Position numbers and translations under genes: made by a program. Of a stretch of 64,000 bases of DNA, positions 33,177-41,679 are shown piece by piece. Under the pieces are notes generated by a model that searched no databases, was not told the origin of the DNA, and worked only from the letters and a program-made list of their open reading frames with translations. Source of the stretch: Sandarakinorhabdus limnophila DSM 17366 (lineage in GTDB: Bacteria > Pseudomonadota > Alphaproteobacteria > Sphingomonadales > Sphingomonadaceae); NCBI RefSeq assembly GCF_000420765.1, contig NZ_ATVO01000003.1, positions 557,795-621,794 of the forward strand. The letters are read 5' to 3'. How positions within the stretch are numbered: the stretch's first letter is position 1; every line of letters starts with the position of its first letter.

Positions 33177-34114
33177 TCGGCCTTCCCGCGCTTTATACGT
33201 TTGCCGGGCTGGTGTTCGGCAGTTGGGCGGTCGCGACCCTGCTCGATCGGCAGCACACCAAACGCCTGCTCGGCGCCAGCTTCTGGGGTCTGCTTGCCAT
33301 GGAGTTTCTGGCAGGTGACGCTTTAGGAGATACAGGCAACGGATTGTTATTGTTGCTACTTGTGGCGCTGGTGCTGCTGGGAGCACCCGGCAAGGGCCAG
33401 GCTGCCACGACAACCATTGCGGAACGCCTCGCCAGCGTCGCCCGGCACGGCAACCGACTGTTCCTGCCAGCCCTGATCATGCCCGGCGTCGCGCTGGCCG
33501 GCACCTTCATCTTCCCGTTATTGCCCGGGCTTGTCGATCCCAAGCAGGTCACGCTCATCAGCCTCGGTCTCGGCGCCCTCATCGCCACTTCCGTCCTGAT
33601 GCTGTGGCTGCGCCCGCCCTTGGTCGCACCGATGCAGGAAGGTCGTCGCCTGGCCGAAGGCGTGGGCTGGGCGATGATCCTGCCGCAGCTGCTGGCCAGC
33701 CTGGGTGCGCTGTTCACGGTGGCCGGCGTCGGCGAGATCGTCGGCGCTTTGGCCCCGATGGCAATCCCCGAAGGCAGCCGCCTTGCTGCCGTGCTGGCCT
33801 TCACCGCTGGCATGGCCATCTTCACCATCATGATGGGCAACGCCTTTGCCGCCTTCCCGGTGATGATGGGCGGCATCGGCCTGCCGGTGCTGGTGTTGGG
33901 ATTGGGCGGTGATCCGGTGGTGGTGGGTGCCGTTGGCATGCTGGCCGGCTTCTGTGGCACCTTGCTGTCGCCAATGGCGGCCAATTTCAACATCGTGCCG
34001 GCCGCGCTACTGAACCTGCCCGACCGCTACGCCGTGATCCGCGCACAATGGCCCACGGCCGTGCTACTCTGGCTGTTCAACACTTCGATGATCTGGGGAT
34101 TTGCCTTCCGATGA
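33173..34114 (+). CDS. DUF979 family membrane protein, partner of DUF969
   Basis: This 313-residue protein is very hydrophobic, with about nine or ten predicted helices. Conserved-looking pieces are LYTFAGLVFGSWA near the start, FGSWAV, GNAFAAFPVMMGGIGLPVLV, and AGFCGTLLSPMAANFNIVPAALL near the C terminus, where the GTLLSPMAANFN loop resembles the re-entrant, substrate-binding loops of ion-coupled carriers. The ATG overlaps DUF969 by 4 bp (ATGA). The gene likely makes the second half of the permease. A short stretch near 33320-33370 is richer in A/T (leucine TTG codons) than its surroundings. Confidence 0.86.
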   Translation: MIGLPALYTFAGLVFGSWAVATLLDRQHTKRLLGASFWGLLAMEFLAGDALGDTGNGLLLLLLVALVLLGAPGKGQAATTTIAERLASVARHGNRLFLPALIMPGVALAGTFIFPLLPGLVDPKQVTLISLGLGALIATSVLMLWLRPPLVAPMQEGRRLAEGVGWAMILPQLLASLGALFTVAGVGEIVGALAPMAIPEGSRLAAVLAFTAGMAIFTIMMGNAFAAFPVMMGGIGLPVLVLGLGGDPVVVGAVGMLAGFCGTLLSPMAANFNIVPAALLNLPDRYAVIRAQWPTAVLLWLFNTSMIWGFAFR

Positions 34115-35100
34115 CGCTCGACGCCGCCCTCGCTGCCCGCATGGCCGGCATCGCGCTGGGCCATGTCGCCCGCGAGTATCCGCACAAGCTGGATCATGTG
34201 CTGGCCGGCGATGGCGATGCCCGCACGCCGCGTGATCTGCACCCGATGTTCTTTGGCAGTTTCGATTGGCACAGTTGCGTGCACGGCTGGTGGCTGCTGC
34301 TGCGGTTGGCCCACCTGTTTCCCGATCACGCCCGCGCCGATGCAACCCGCGCGCTGGCCGCCGAAACCTTCACGCCAGACAAGGTCGCGGTGGAACGCGC
34401 CTATCTCGCCCGACCGTTGTCGCGCGGGTTCGAGCGGCCCTATGGCTGGGCTTGGCTGCTCAAGCTCCACGCCGAAATGGCAAGCGCTGGCAATCCCTTG
34501 GCGCCAATCCTTGAACCATTCGCGCATGATTTCGCTGCGCATTGGCGCGCAATGCTGGGCAGCTTCACCTATCCCATCCGCACCGGCGCGCACGGCAACA
34601 CGGCCTTCGCCCTCGTGCTCAGCGCCCACTGGACCGCCGATCATGATCCCCAACTCTTCGCCCTGATGGCCGACAAGGCCCGCGCCTGGTACAGTTCCGA
34701 CCGCAGCGCTCAGGCTTGGGAACCCGATGGCGATGCCTTTCTGTCACCCACGCTGATGGAAGCGCTGGCCATGGCGACCCTGTTGCCGGCCCCCGAGTTC
34801 CGGCGCTGGTTCCGCGCCTTCTTGCCCAAGGCGAAGCTGCAAACCCCTGCCAGCCTGTTCACCCCCGCCACAGTCACTGATCGCAGCGACGGCAAGATCG
34901 CGCATCTCGATGGCCTCAACCTCTCCCGCGCATGGGCGTTCCGCTCGCTGGCCGCCAAACTCGGCCCGCGCGATTCCACCGCACCGGTGCTGCGCGCGGC
35001 GGCAGATGCCCATATTGCCGCGGCCCTGCCTCACATTGCCGGCGACTATGCCGGGGAGCATTGGCTTGCCAGCTTTGCCCTGCTGGCGCTGGAGGCCTGA
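34111..35100 (+). CDS. DUF2891 family protein
   Basis: This 329-residue soluble protein is built of many helices. The DUF2891 signature includes YPHKLDHVL, LHPMFFGSFDWHSCVHGWWLL, YGWAWLLKLHAE, YPIRTGAHGNTAFAL and EPDGDAFLSP. Conserved His, Trp and Asp residues in FDWHSCVHGWW and AHGNTAF suggest an active-site cleft of the alpha/alpha-toroid type, though no activity is known to me. It starts inside the DUF979 stop (ATGA), so all four genes of the cassette are coupled. An enzyme acting on oxoproline-containing or related compounds is plausible but unproven. Confidence 0.84.
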   Translation: MTLDAALAARMAGIALGHVAREYPHKLDHVLAGDGDARTPRDLHPMFFGSFDWHSCVHGWWLLLRLAHLFPDHARADATRALAAETFTPDKVAVERAYLARPLSRGFERPYGWAWLLKLHAEMASAGNPLAPILEPFAHDFAAHWRAMLGSFTYPIRTGAHGNTAFALVLSAHWTADHDPQLFALMADKARAWYSSDRSAQAWEPDGDAFLSPTLMEALAMATLLPAPEFRRWFRAFLPKAKLQTPASLFTPATVTDRSDGKIAHLDGLNLSRAWAFRSLAAKLGPRDSTAPVLRAAADAHIAAALPHIAGDYAGEHWLASFALLALEA

Positions 35101-35105
35101 AGGCG

Positions 35106-36412
35106 ATGCGCCGCCGCACGCGTCATTGGCTGCTTGGTGGGACCCTGGCCCTCGCGGCCGTGGGCGGGCTGAGCTGGCAATTGCTGCGCGAAACCCAAAC
35201 CGCCGCCATCGCCAACGCCCCGCCCCGGGCCGCGCCCAGCCCTTTGCCGCCGCCCCCGCCATCCAGCATTGCCTTGCCGGTGCGGGTGCCGCTGGCGCTG
35301 CTGGAAGCCGCGGTGAACGACGCGGTGCCGCAGCAGCTTTGGCAGGTGGATAAGCCCGGCAGCGTGTGTCTGAAGGCCAGCCGGGTGCGCATGTTCGGAG
35401 CCAAGTTGAAACTTACACCGGATGTGAAGTGCCGCATCGTCGGCGATGTGACACGCGGCCCGATCCGTCTTTCCAGCCGAGACGACAAATTGCACCTTGC
35501 AATGCCAGTGGCCGCCACGTTGGAAGCGCGCGACATCGGTGGCCTGAGCATGGGCAAAGGGACAGAAGCCAAAGCCCTGATCACGGCCGATCTGGTGCCG
35601 GAACTGACGCGCGATGGCAGGCTGACGGCGCGTATCCAGCTGCGGTATGACTGGCGACAGGAACCGACCGTTTCGATTTTGGGCCAGCAGATCAGGCTGA
35701 CCGAGAAGGCCGACGAGAAGCTCGCGCCGATACTGGCCAAGATGGAGGCCGAACTGCCGCGCCTGTGGCCACGCCGTTGCAGGCCATCGGCAAGACGGGT
35801 GGCCCGCCGGGCCTGCTGCTGCACAGTGCCGTGCTGGCCGATCCGGTCACATTGCAACGCCCGATCGACAAGGCGCTGGCCAAGGTGGCGGCGCACGGTG
35901 TGCTGGTGCCGGAATGGGGCCGGGTGAAGGTGCGCTTTGGCCCGTCCACCCTATATGCCACGGAAGGCGGCAAGCTGGCGCTGGGGCTGCAGATCAGGGC
36001 GCGGGGGCCGCGCCAGTTGCTGGACACGCGCGGACGACTGTGGCTGACAGCGCGGCCGGAAACACAGCCGGACAGCGAGCGGATGCTGGTGCGTGATCTG
36101 GCGCTGGCCGCCCAACCTGGCGACGATGTGCAGTTGCCGCTGCTGGTGGCGGTGGCGCAATCCGCCGAGGTGAAGACTGCGCTGGAAGAAGCGCTGACCC
36201 AAGATTTCACCCGCGATTACACCAAGCTGCTGCGCAAGATCGATCGGGCGCTGGCCGAAGTGAAGATCGGCGAATTCCGCCTCGCCATGCGTCTGGACGA
36301 GGTACACCACGGCAAGGCGGTGGTGCTGGGCCAGGGCATTTACCTGCCGGTCACCGCCACCGGCAGTGCCCGACTGGATTATGCCCCGATGCTTCAGCCG
36401 CGGCCGCGATAA
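35106..36412 (+). pseudogene. DUF4403 family protein, interrupted by a frameshift near 35755-35765
   Basis: The first 218 codons or so (35106 to about 35762) read in one frame: a membrane anchor HWLLGGTLALAAVGGLSW, a Pro-rich linker and the first beta-rich lipid-binding-like domain with LPVRVPLALLEAAVN. The same homology then continues in the -1 frame from about 35765 (ATPLQAIGKTGG, PGLLLHSAVLADPVTLQ) to the stop at 36412. One missing base explains this; in the present form the first frame ends at 35927 with an Arg/Cys-rich nonsense tail. It could be a sequencing error, a real null allele or, less likely, programmed. It begins 5 bp after the DUF2891 stop and converges with the helicase gene (19-bp overlap). 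Confidence 0.8.
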
Positions 36413-38163
36413 GGCGGCTTTTGCGGCGGACGTGGCCCAGAATTGGGGCCACCAGGCGGACGGGCGGACAAGGTGCGCTGCGGCGGCGGCCGCTGCGCAG
36501 AGCGTTCTTGGGGCGGGCCGCCGGCCGGGCAGATATCAATCTGGTCTTCGGCGCTGTTGCCCTTGCGGGTTGCATGGCGCTTCAGGGCCACCACAAAGCG
36601 TTCTGCCATGTCGGGCGCGATTTCCACCATCGTTTCGCCGGGGAAGATGCGGATGGCACCGATATCGGGCTTGGTGACACCACCGCGCCGGCAAAGCAGT
36701 GGAATGATCCAGCGCGGATCGGCATTATCGCGGCGGCCGACATCGAGGCGGAACCACACACCTTCGCCGCCGCGATCGCCGCCTCGGTCGTTGCTGCGGC
36801 CGGCATCATTGCCTTGCCGGCTGTCGCGGCGTTCGGCGCGCGGTGCGGGGCCGGCGTCGACCAGCTCCTCGGCCTGTGGCAGGCGGGCGCGATGCATGCG
36901 CACCAGGGCGGAGGCAATCTCGTCGACACCGTGGCGGGTGAGGAGTTCCTCGCCCAGGCGCTTGTCCTCATCGTCCAGTGCGCCAATGCCTTCGCCAATG
37001 CTTTCCAGCAGGCGGGTACGATCCTGCACGGCAATGGCTTCCAGCGTGGGTACCGGGGTCCATTCGGCTTTCACCCCGGCCCCTTGCAGCATACGCTCAA
37101 CGCGGCGGCGGGCGGGATAGGGTACGATCAGCACGGCGGTGCCCTTGGCGCCGGCACGGCCGGTGCGGCCGGAGCGGTGCTGCAGGGTTTCGGCGTCGCG
37201 CGGCACTTCAACGTGAATCACGAGGCTAAGCCCGGGCAGATCGATGCCGCGCGCGGCCACATCGGTGGCCACGCACAGCCGCGCGCGGCGGTCCCGCAGC
37301 GCCTGCAGCGCCTGGTTGCGCTCGGATTGGCTGTGCTCGCCCGACAGCGCGACGGCGGCAAAACCGCGTTCCGTCAGGCTGGCGTGCAGCCGGCGAACAT
37401 TGTCGCGCGTGGCACAGAACAACAATGCGGTCGGCGGTTCGTGGAAACGCAGCAGATTGACCACGGCGGCTTCGATATCGGCCGGCGCAGTGGCGACGCA
37501 TTGATAAGCGATATCGGTGTGGGCGCTGGCGCGGCCAGCGGTGGCAAGGCGCAGCGCGTCTTTCTGATAATCGCGCGCGAGTTCGGCAATGCCCTTGGGC
37601 ATGGTCGCCGAAAACATCAGGGTGCGGCGTTCGGGCGGCGCGGCATCCAGGATTTCTTCCAGATCCTCGCGGAAGCCCATATCGAGCATTTCATCGGCTT
37701 CATCAAGCACGACGACCTTGCAATTATCCAGCAACAGCCCGCCGCGTTCGAGGTGATCGCGCAGGCGGCCCGGGGTGCCGACCACGATGTGCGTGCCAGC
37801 CGAAAGCGAGCGCCGTTCCACCTGCTGGTTCATGCCGCCCACGCACGTGGCGATGCGCCCGCGCGCCGGTGCATAAAGCCATGCCAGTTCCTTGGCCACC
37901 TGCAACGCCAGTTCGCGCGTCGGTGCAATCACCAGCGCGAGCGGACGGGCCGGCGCTGGCAGCGCATCGGTAGCGCCGAGCAGATTCTCGGCCATGGCGA
38001 GGCCAAAGGCGACGGTCTTGCCCGAACCGGTCTGCGCGGAAACCAGCAAATCCCGGCCGCGCGCCTCTTCGGCGATCACGGCGGATTGGACGGGGGTGAG
38101 TTCTTCATAGCCGCGCTGCGCGATGGCCTGGGCCAGCGGCGCGGGGAGCGTTTCAATTGTCAT
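36394..38163 (-). CDS. DEAD-box RNA helicase with DbpA-type RNA-binding domain
   Basis: This 589-residue protein has all DEAD-box motifs: Q motif GYEELTPVQSAV, Walker A AQTGSGKT, PTRELA, TPGR, DEAD, SAT in MFSATMP, and HRSGRTGRAG. After the helicase core (about 1-370) comes a linker, then a DbpA/CsdA-type RNA-binding module (about 480-550: VWFRLDVGRRDNADPRWIIPLLCRRGGV shown by its start and end), and a Pro/Arg/Gly-rich tail. It probably unwinds rRNA during ribosome assembly or cold adaptation. ATG 38163 (MTIETLPAPLAQAIA) was chosen over a start six codons earlier. Confidence 0.93.
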   Translation of the reverse strand: MTIETLPAPLAQAIAQRGYEELTPVQSAVIAEEARGRDLLVSAQTGSGKTVAFGLAMAENLLGATDALPAPARPLALVIAPTRELALQVAKELAWLYAPARGRIATCVGGMNQQVERRSLSAGTHIVVGTPGRLRDHLERGGLLLDNCKVVVLDEADEMLDMGFREDLEEILDAAPPERRTLMFSATMPKGIAELARDYQKDALRLATAGRASAHTDIAYQCVATAPADIEAAVVNLLRFHEPPTALLFCATRDNVRRLHASLTERGFAAVALSGEHSQSERNQALQALRDRRARLCVATDVAARGIDLPGLSLVIHVEVPRDAETLQHRSGRTGRAGAKGTAVLIVPYPARRRVERMLQGAGVKAEWTPVPTLEAIAVQDRTRLLESIGEGIGALDDEDKRLGEELLTRHGVDEIASALVRMHRARLPQAEELVDAGPAPRAERRDSRQGNDAGRSNDRGGDRGGEGVWFRLDVGRRDNADPRWIIPLLCRRGGVTKPDIGAIRIFPGETMVEIAPDMAERFVVALKRHATRKGNSAEDQIDICPAGGPPQERSAQRPPPQRTLSARPPGGPNSGPRPPQKPPYRGRG

Positions 38164-38245
38164 GGGCCGCCTATGGCGCAATTGGCCGCGAAAGGCGAAT
38201 CAGCTTCGCACGAAAACTGCAAGACCTGCTCATGCCGAGCATGTC

Positions 38246-38273
38246 GTGTCCCCGCCGCGAGCAGCGGGGACAC
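38246..38273. terminator. Strong hairpin downstream of the thiolase gene
   Basis: Perfect 10-bp GC-rich arms GTGTCCCCGC and GCGGGGACAC surround an 8-base loop, 9 bp after the thiolase stop on the minus strand. There is no clear U-run behind it, so it may be a Rho-independent-like or mRNA-stabilising hairpin. The rest of the 118-bp gap to the helicase start holds nothing I can identify. Confidence 0.5.
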
Positions 38274-38281
38274 ATAACAAC

Positions 38282-39457
38282 TCAGTAGACTTCGAACAGT
38301 CCGGCCGCACCCATGCCGCCGCCCACGCACATGGTGACGACCACATATTTGGCGCCGCGGCGCTTGCCTTCGATCAGGGCGTGGCCGGTGCAACGCGCGC
38401 CGGTCATGCCATAGGGGTGGCCGATCGAGATCGAACCGCCGTTGACGTTGAGCAGATCAGGATCGATGCCCAGAACGTCGGCGCAGTGCAGCACCTGCAC
38501 GGCAAAGGCTTCGTTCAGTTCCCACAAGCCGATGTCATTCATGGTCAGGCCGTTGGCCTTCAGCAGCTTGGGAATGGCATAGATGGGGCCGATGCCCATC
38601 TCGTCCGGTTCAAGGCCGGCGACGGCCATGCCGCGATAGGCACCCAGCGGGGTGAGGCCACGGCGGGCGGCTTCCTTGGCTTCCATCAGAACGCTGGCAG
38701 ACGCGCCATCGGAAAGCTGGCTGGCGTTGCCGGCGGTGATGCAGCCGCCTTCGATCACCGGCTTCAGGCCCTTCAGGCTTTCCAGCGTGGTTTCCGGGCG
38801 ATTGCCTTCATCCTTGGACAGCGTGATCTCGTGGGTGGTGACCTCTTTGGTCTCCTTGTTGACCATCGCCATCGTCGAGGTCATCGGCACGATTTCGTCG
38901 TCGAACTTGCCGGCGGCTTGCGCTGCGGCGGTACGCACCTGGCTTTGATAGCCATATTCATCCTGGCGATCGCGGCTGACGTTGTACCGCTTGGCCACCA
39001 CTTCGGCGGTCTGCAGCATCGGCATGTGGATGTTGGGGTGCATGGCGACCAGGCTCGGGTCCATACCCACGCGCATCTTGTCGTTCTGCACCATCGAAAT
39101 GCTGTCGACACCGGCGCCGATGCAGATCTGCATGCCATCAACCATGATCTGCTTGGCAGCGGTCGCGATCGACATCACGCCCGACGAACATTGCCGATCA
39201 ATCGATTGGCCCGACACGGTGACCGGCAGGCCAGCGCGCAGCAGTGCCAGGCGGGCAATGTTGCCGCCCTGCACGCCCTGTTGCAGGGCACAGCCCATCA
39301 CGACGTCGTCCACTTCGGCGCCTTCGATGCCGGCGCGCTTCACAGCGTGGGCGATGGCATGGCCGGCGAGCGTTGGCGACGGGGTGGCGTTGAACGCGCC
39401 GCGGAACGCCTTGCCGATCGGCGTGCGGGCGGTGGAAACGATAACGGCTTCACGCAT
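38282..39457 (-). CDS. Acetyl-CoA C-acyltransferase (thiolase)
   Basis: This 391-residue enzyme is a thiolase that cleaves or forms 3-ketoacyl-CoA. The nucleophile is Cys90 in DRQCSSG, the catalytic His347 is in [10 protein letters not shown], and the second cysteine Cys377 is in [12 protein letters not shown]. The NEAF motif is present. Without the signature of biosynthetic PhaA beyond the core, a degradative FadA-like role is as likely as a biosynthetic one. It follows a MaoC-type hydratase gene after 33 bp on the same strand, fitting beta-oxidation or a related short acyl-CoA pathway. Confidence 0.93.
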   Translation of the reverse strand: MREAVIVSTARTPIGKAFRGAFNATPSPTLAGHAIAHAVKRAGIEGAEVDDVVMGCALQQGVQGGNIARLALLRAGLPVTVSGQSIDRQCSSGVMSIATAAKQIMVDGMQICIGAGVDSISMVQNDKMRVGMDPSLVAMHPNIHMPMLQTAEVVAKRYNVSRDRQDEYGYQSQVRTAAAQAAGKFDDEIVPMTSTMAMVNKETKEVTTHEITLSKDEGNRPETTLESLKGLKPVIEGGCITAGNASQLSDGASASVLMEAKEAARRGLTPLGAYRGMAVAGLEPDEMGIGPIYAIPKLLKANGLTMNDIGLWELNEAFAVQVLHCADVLGIDPDLLNVNGGSISIGHPYGMTGARCTGHALIEGKRRGAKYVVVTMCVGGGMGAAGLFEVY

Positions 39458-39490
39458 GAGATATTCCTTCCTGTGTCAGTTCAGCGGGCT

Positions 39491-39955
39491 TCAGCCCACA
39501 TATTGCAAAGTGATCCATTCGGCGGCGAGCGCGGGCTTGGTTTCGCCTTCGATCTCGACCGAGACATTGGTTGTGGTCTGCCAGGCACCATCCGGGCGCT
39601 GCGACACATCGGCGATGGTGAAGCGGCCGCGGATCTTGCGGCCCGATTTCACTGGCGCCATGAAGCGCACCTTGTTGAGGCCATAGTTGACCCCCATGCG
39701 CGTGCCCTTGATGCCGGGCATTGCCTGATACGCCATGACACTGAGCAGGCTGAGCGTGAGATAGCCGTGCGCGATGGTGGTGCCGAATGGCGTCTGCGCC
39801 GCGAGTTCCGGGTTCACATGGATGAACTGGTGATCACCCGTCACTTCAGCAAAGGCGTTGATCTTTTCCTGCGGGACTTCGATCCAGTCCGACACGCCAA
39901 CCTCGGTTCCGGCCAGCGCGCGAAACTCATCCAACGTCAGTGATTTTCCGGCCAT
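39491..39955 (-). CDS. MaoC-family (R)-specific enoyl-CoA hydratase
   Basis: This 154-residue hotdog protein has the MaoC/PhaJ hydratase signature: catalytic Asp and His in TGDHQFIHVNPELA (about 39-52), followed by FGTTIAHGYLTLSLL and the NYGLNKVRF strand. It would hydrate trans-2-enoyl-CoA to (R)-3-hydroxyacyl-CoA. ATG 39955 has GGGGAGTGA about 7 bp upstream and is preferred to the long upstream extension. It is the first gene of a two-gene operon with the thiolase. The upstream region contains a perfect palindrome that could be its operator. Confidence 0.9.
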   Translation of the reverse strand: MAGKSLTLDEFRALAGTEVGVSDWIEVPQEKINAFAEVTGDHQFIHVNPELAAQTPFGTTIAHGYLTLSLLSVMAYQAMPGIKGTRMGVNYGLNKVRFMAPVKSGRKIRGRFTIADVSQRPDGAWQTTTNVSVEIEGETKPALAAEWITLQYVG

Positions 39956-40027
39956 GCACGTCACTCCCCATGATCTGATTTGCAGCCAGCCTAGGCCCCG
40001 CTTCACGTTCACGTCAACCCAGCAGAA

Positions 40028-40041
40028 TCGTGTAAACACGA
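40028..40041. promoter_or_regulatory. Perfect short palindrome upstream of the MaoC-thiolase operon
   Basis: TCGTGT and ACACGA arms flank a 2-bp centre. The site is 72 bp upstream of the MaoC start and about 107 bp upstream of the plus-strand secretion-signal fragment, in an AT-rich divergent promoter region. Size and place fit a TetR-type or similar repressor site, but no cognate regulator is in the window. Confidence 0.35.
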
Positions 40042-40147
40042 CGCTGTTAACTTCATGATTAGTTGTGATTAACCATAATCCATCGTTACTGGAATTGGGC
40101 ATCCGCAGTGCCGCCCCAGGCACGCCGATCACAAAGGATCGCCCGCC

Positions 40148-40334
40148 ATGACCAGCAACAACCCCGCCGCCGCCCGTGCCCTGGCCGCCCTTGCCCTGCT
40201 CGCCAGCACCGATGCCGGTGCCGTGACGGTCACCAGCCTTGCCGGCGCGCCCGACCCCGTCCCGCTGCCCGGGCAGCAGTTAGTGGTCAGCTTCGACGCG
40301 CCAGCGGCGCCCGGCTTCAGTTGGACCGGCGGCC
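40148..40334 (+). pseudogene. Truncated 5' end of a secreted protein gene, PEP-CTERM cargo style
   Basis: The fragment encodes a signal peptide (ARALAALALLASTDAGA) and the start of a mature domain, VTVTSLAGAPDPVPLPGQQ and LVVSFDAPAAPGFSWTGG, the style of sphingomonad secreted proteins that usually end in PEPxxWA-CTERM sorting motifs. An AAAGGA ribosome-binding site precedes ATG 40148. After residue 62 or so the reading frame leaves the homologous sequence and runs antisense into another gene's signal peptide, ending at 40495 in a meaningless tail without the C-terminal domain. I therefore read it as a deletion remnant. The family assignment is from memory of similar N termini. Confidence 0.65.
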
Positions 40335-40383
40335 TGGCCACGGCCATCGACGCGATCGCAGCCAATTTCAGGATGTTGGTCAT
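40335..40383 (-). pseudogene. Truncated 5' end of a second secreted protein gene
   Basis: On the minus strand, ATG 40383 is preceded by an excellent GGGGAG ribosome-binding site at 7-bp spacing and encodes MTNILKLAAIASMAVA, a normal signal-peptide start. The homologous reading stops at the junction near 40335, where it runs antisense into the opposite fragment. The upstream 170 bp (40384-40554) is AT-rich, holds no gene, and looks like an intact promoter/leader that has lost its coding sequence. Confidence 0.55.
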
Positions 40384-40554
40384 TGTAGTGCTCCCCTCGA
40401 CCATGCGGCTGCCCAGCCGCGAACAATTCAAACAAAGTCTGAACGCTAAAAATGTAACGTATTTTTTACCTCTACGAAAGTATAATTTAAGTTAACTGAA
40501 ATTTCTTGTTCATGTTAAGGCCGTGCGCGTTGGCTGGAAGCCGCACAACAGCGA

Positions 40555-41679
40555 TCAGCGCGGGCGTTCGGCGATCTGGGTTGGATCAATCAGCCGGCCA
40601 TCGGGCGCGGCTGTGAAGGTCGTTTGGGTGGGATAGGCGAACTCCACGCCCAGTTCAGCAAAGCGGCGCACGATGGCAAAACCCACCGCCTGCCGCGCCG
40701 CGGTCATGGCCTCCAGTTCGGGAACGGTCACGAAGAAGATCAGCTCGAAATCCAGGCTGGACGGACCGAACCCCGTGAAGGCGGCGCGATCGAAGCGACA
40801 ATCGGCCTGCGCTTCCACAATCGCCTGCAGATGGCCGGGCAGCGCCTCCAGCAGATCGGGCGGGGTCTGGTAGACAATGCCGAAATTCAGCACCACGCGC
40901 CGTTCTTCAATGCGGCGCAAATTGGCCACCTGCTGCTCCAGCAGCTTGGTGTTGGCCATCACCAGTTGTTCGCCCGACAAGGATCGGATGCGGGTGGTCT
41001 TCAGCCCGATATGCTCCACGGTGCCGGTCGAGGTGCCGTAACTGATCGTGTCACCCACCCGGAATGGCCGGTCGAACAGGATGGCGAGCGCGGCAAACAG
41101 ATCGGAAAAAATCCCTTGGGCGGCCAAGCCGATGGCGATGCCGCCGACGCCCAGACCAGCCACCAGCGCGGTGACATTCACGCCCAGGTTATCGAGAATC
41201 AGGATCGCCGCCAGCAACCAGACCACGACATTGACCAGCACGGTGATGATGCCCATGGCGTTGCCGAGCGCGACGGCATCCTCGCCGCCATGGCCGGCGC
41301 GGCGATGCACCAGGCCCAGCACCAACTCCCGGATCCACAGGGCACCCTGCACCGCAAGTGCGATGGTGAACAGATTATCCACCAGCCGCATCAACGGCCC
41401 GGGGAGAGCCACGGCATGGGTGGCACCGTCCAGCGCGGCCGCGATCAGGAACAGCGAGAGCGTGCGCGCCACCAGAGCGCGCAACAAGCTGGGGGCACCG
41501 GCAAATTCACGTGGCAGCAGACGCAGCGCGCCCCATTTCAGCAACCACAGAGCGACCAGGATGGCACCGGCAATTGCCGCGCCGAACAAGGCCTCGCCGC
41601 TGTCCTGCGTGATCCAGGCCCAGCTTTCGCCGAACGCGCGTTCGGCGCGGACGGCAGCGCGGCCCAACGGGTCCGCCAT
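40555..41679 (-). CDS. Small-conductance mechanosensitive channel, MscS family
   Basis: This 374-residue membrane protein has four or five predicted helices. The pore-lining TM3 is in VTALVAGLGVGGIAIGLAAQGIFSD, given here by its core GLGVGGIAIGLAAQ, followed by the beta domain FDRPFRVGDTISYG and TGTVEHIGLKTTRIRS typical of MscS. The C-terminal cytoplasmic vestibule domain runs to the end. It releases solutes on osmotic downshift. The ATG overlaps the ygfZ stop (ATGA); a GTG one codon earlier is also possible. The two genes appear co-transcribed, although no functional link is known. Confidence 0.92.
   Translation of the reverse strand: MADPLGRAAVRAERAFGESWAWITQDSGEALFGAAIAGAILVALWLLKWGALRLLPREFAGAPSLLRALVARTLSLFLIAAALDGATHAVALPGPLMRLVDNLFTIALAVQGALWIRELVLGLVHRRAGHGGEDAVALGNAMGIITVLVNVVVWLLAAILILDNLGVNVTALVAGLGVGGIAIGLAAQGIFSDLFAALAILFDRPFRVGDTISYGTSTGTVEHIGLKTTRIRSLSGEQLVMANTKLLEQQVANLRRIEERRVVLNFGIVYQTPPDLLEALPGHLQAIVEAQADCRFDRAAFTGFGPSSLDFELIFFVTVPELEAMTAARQAVGFAIVRRFAELGVEFAYPTQTTFTAAPDGRLIDPTQIAERPR

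Noticed and set aside
40129..40431. 100-codon minus-strand frame over the two secretion-signal fragments
   Set aside because: Only its internal stretch from 40383 for 16 codons is signal-peptide-like; the remainder is antisense to the other fragment.
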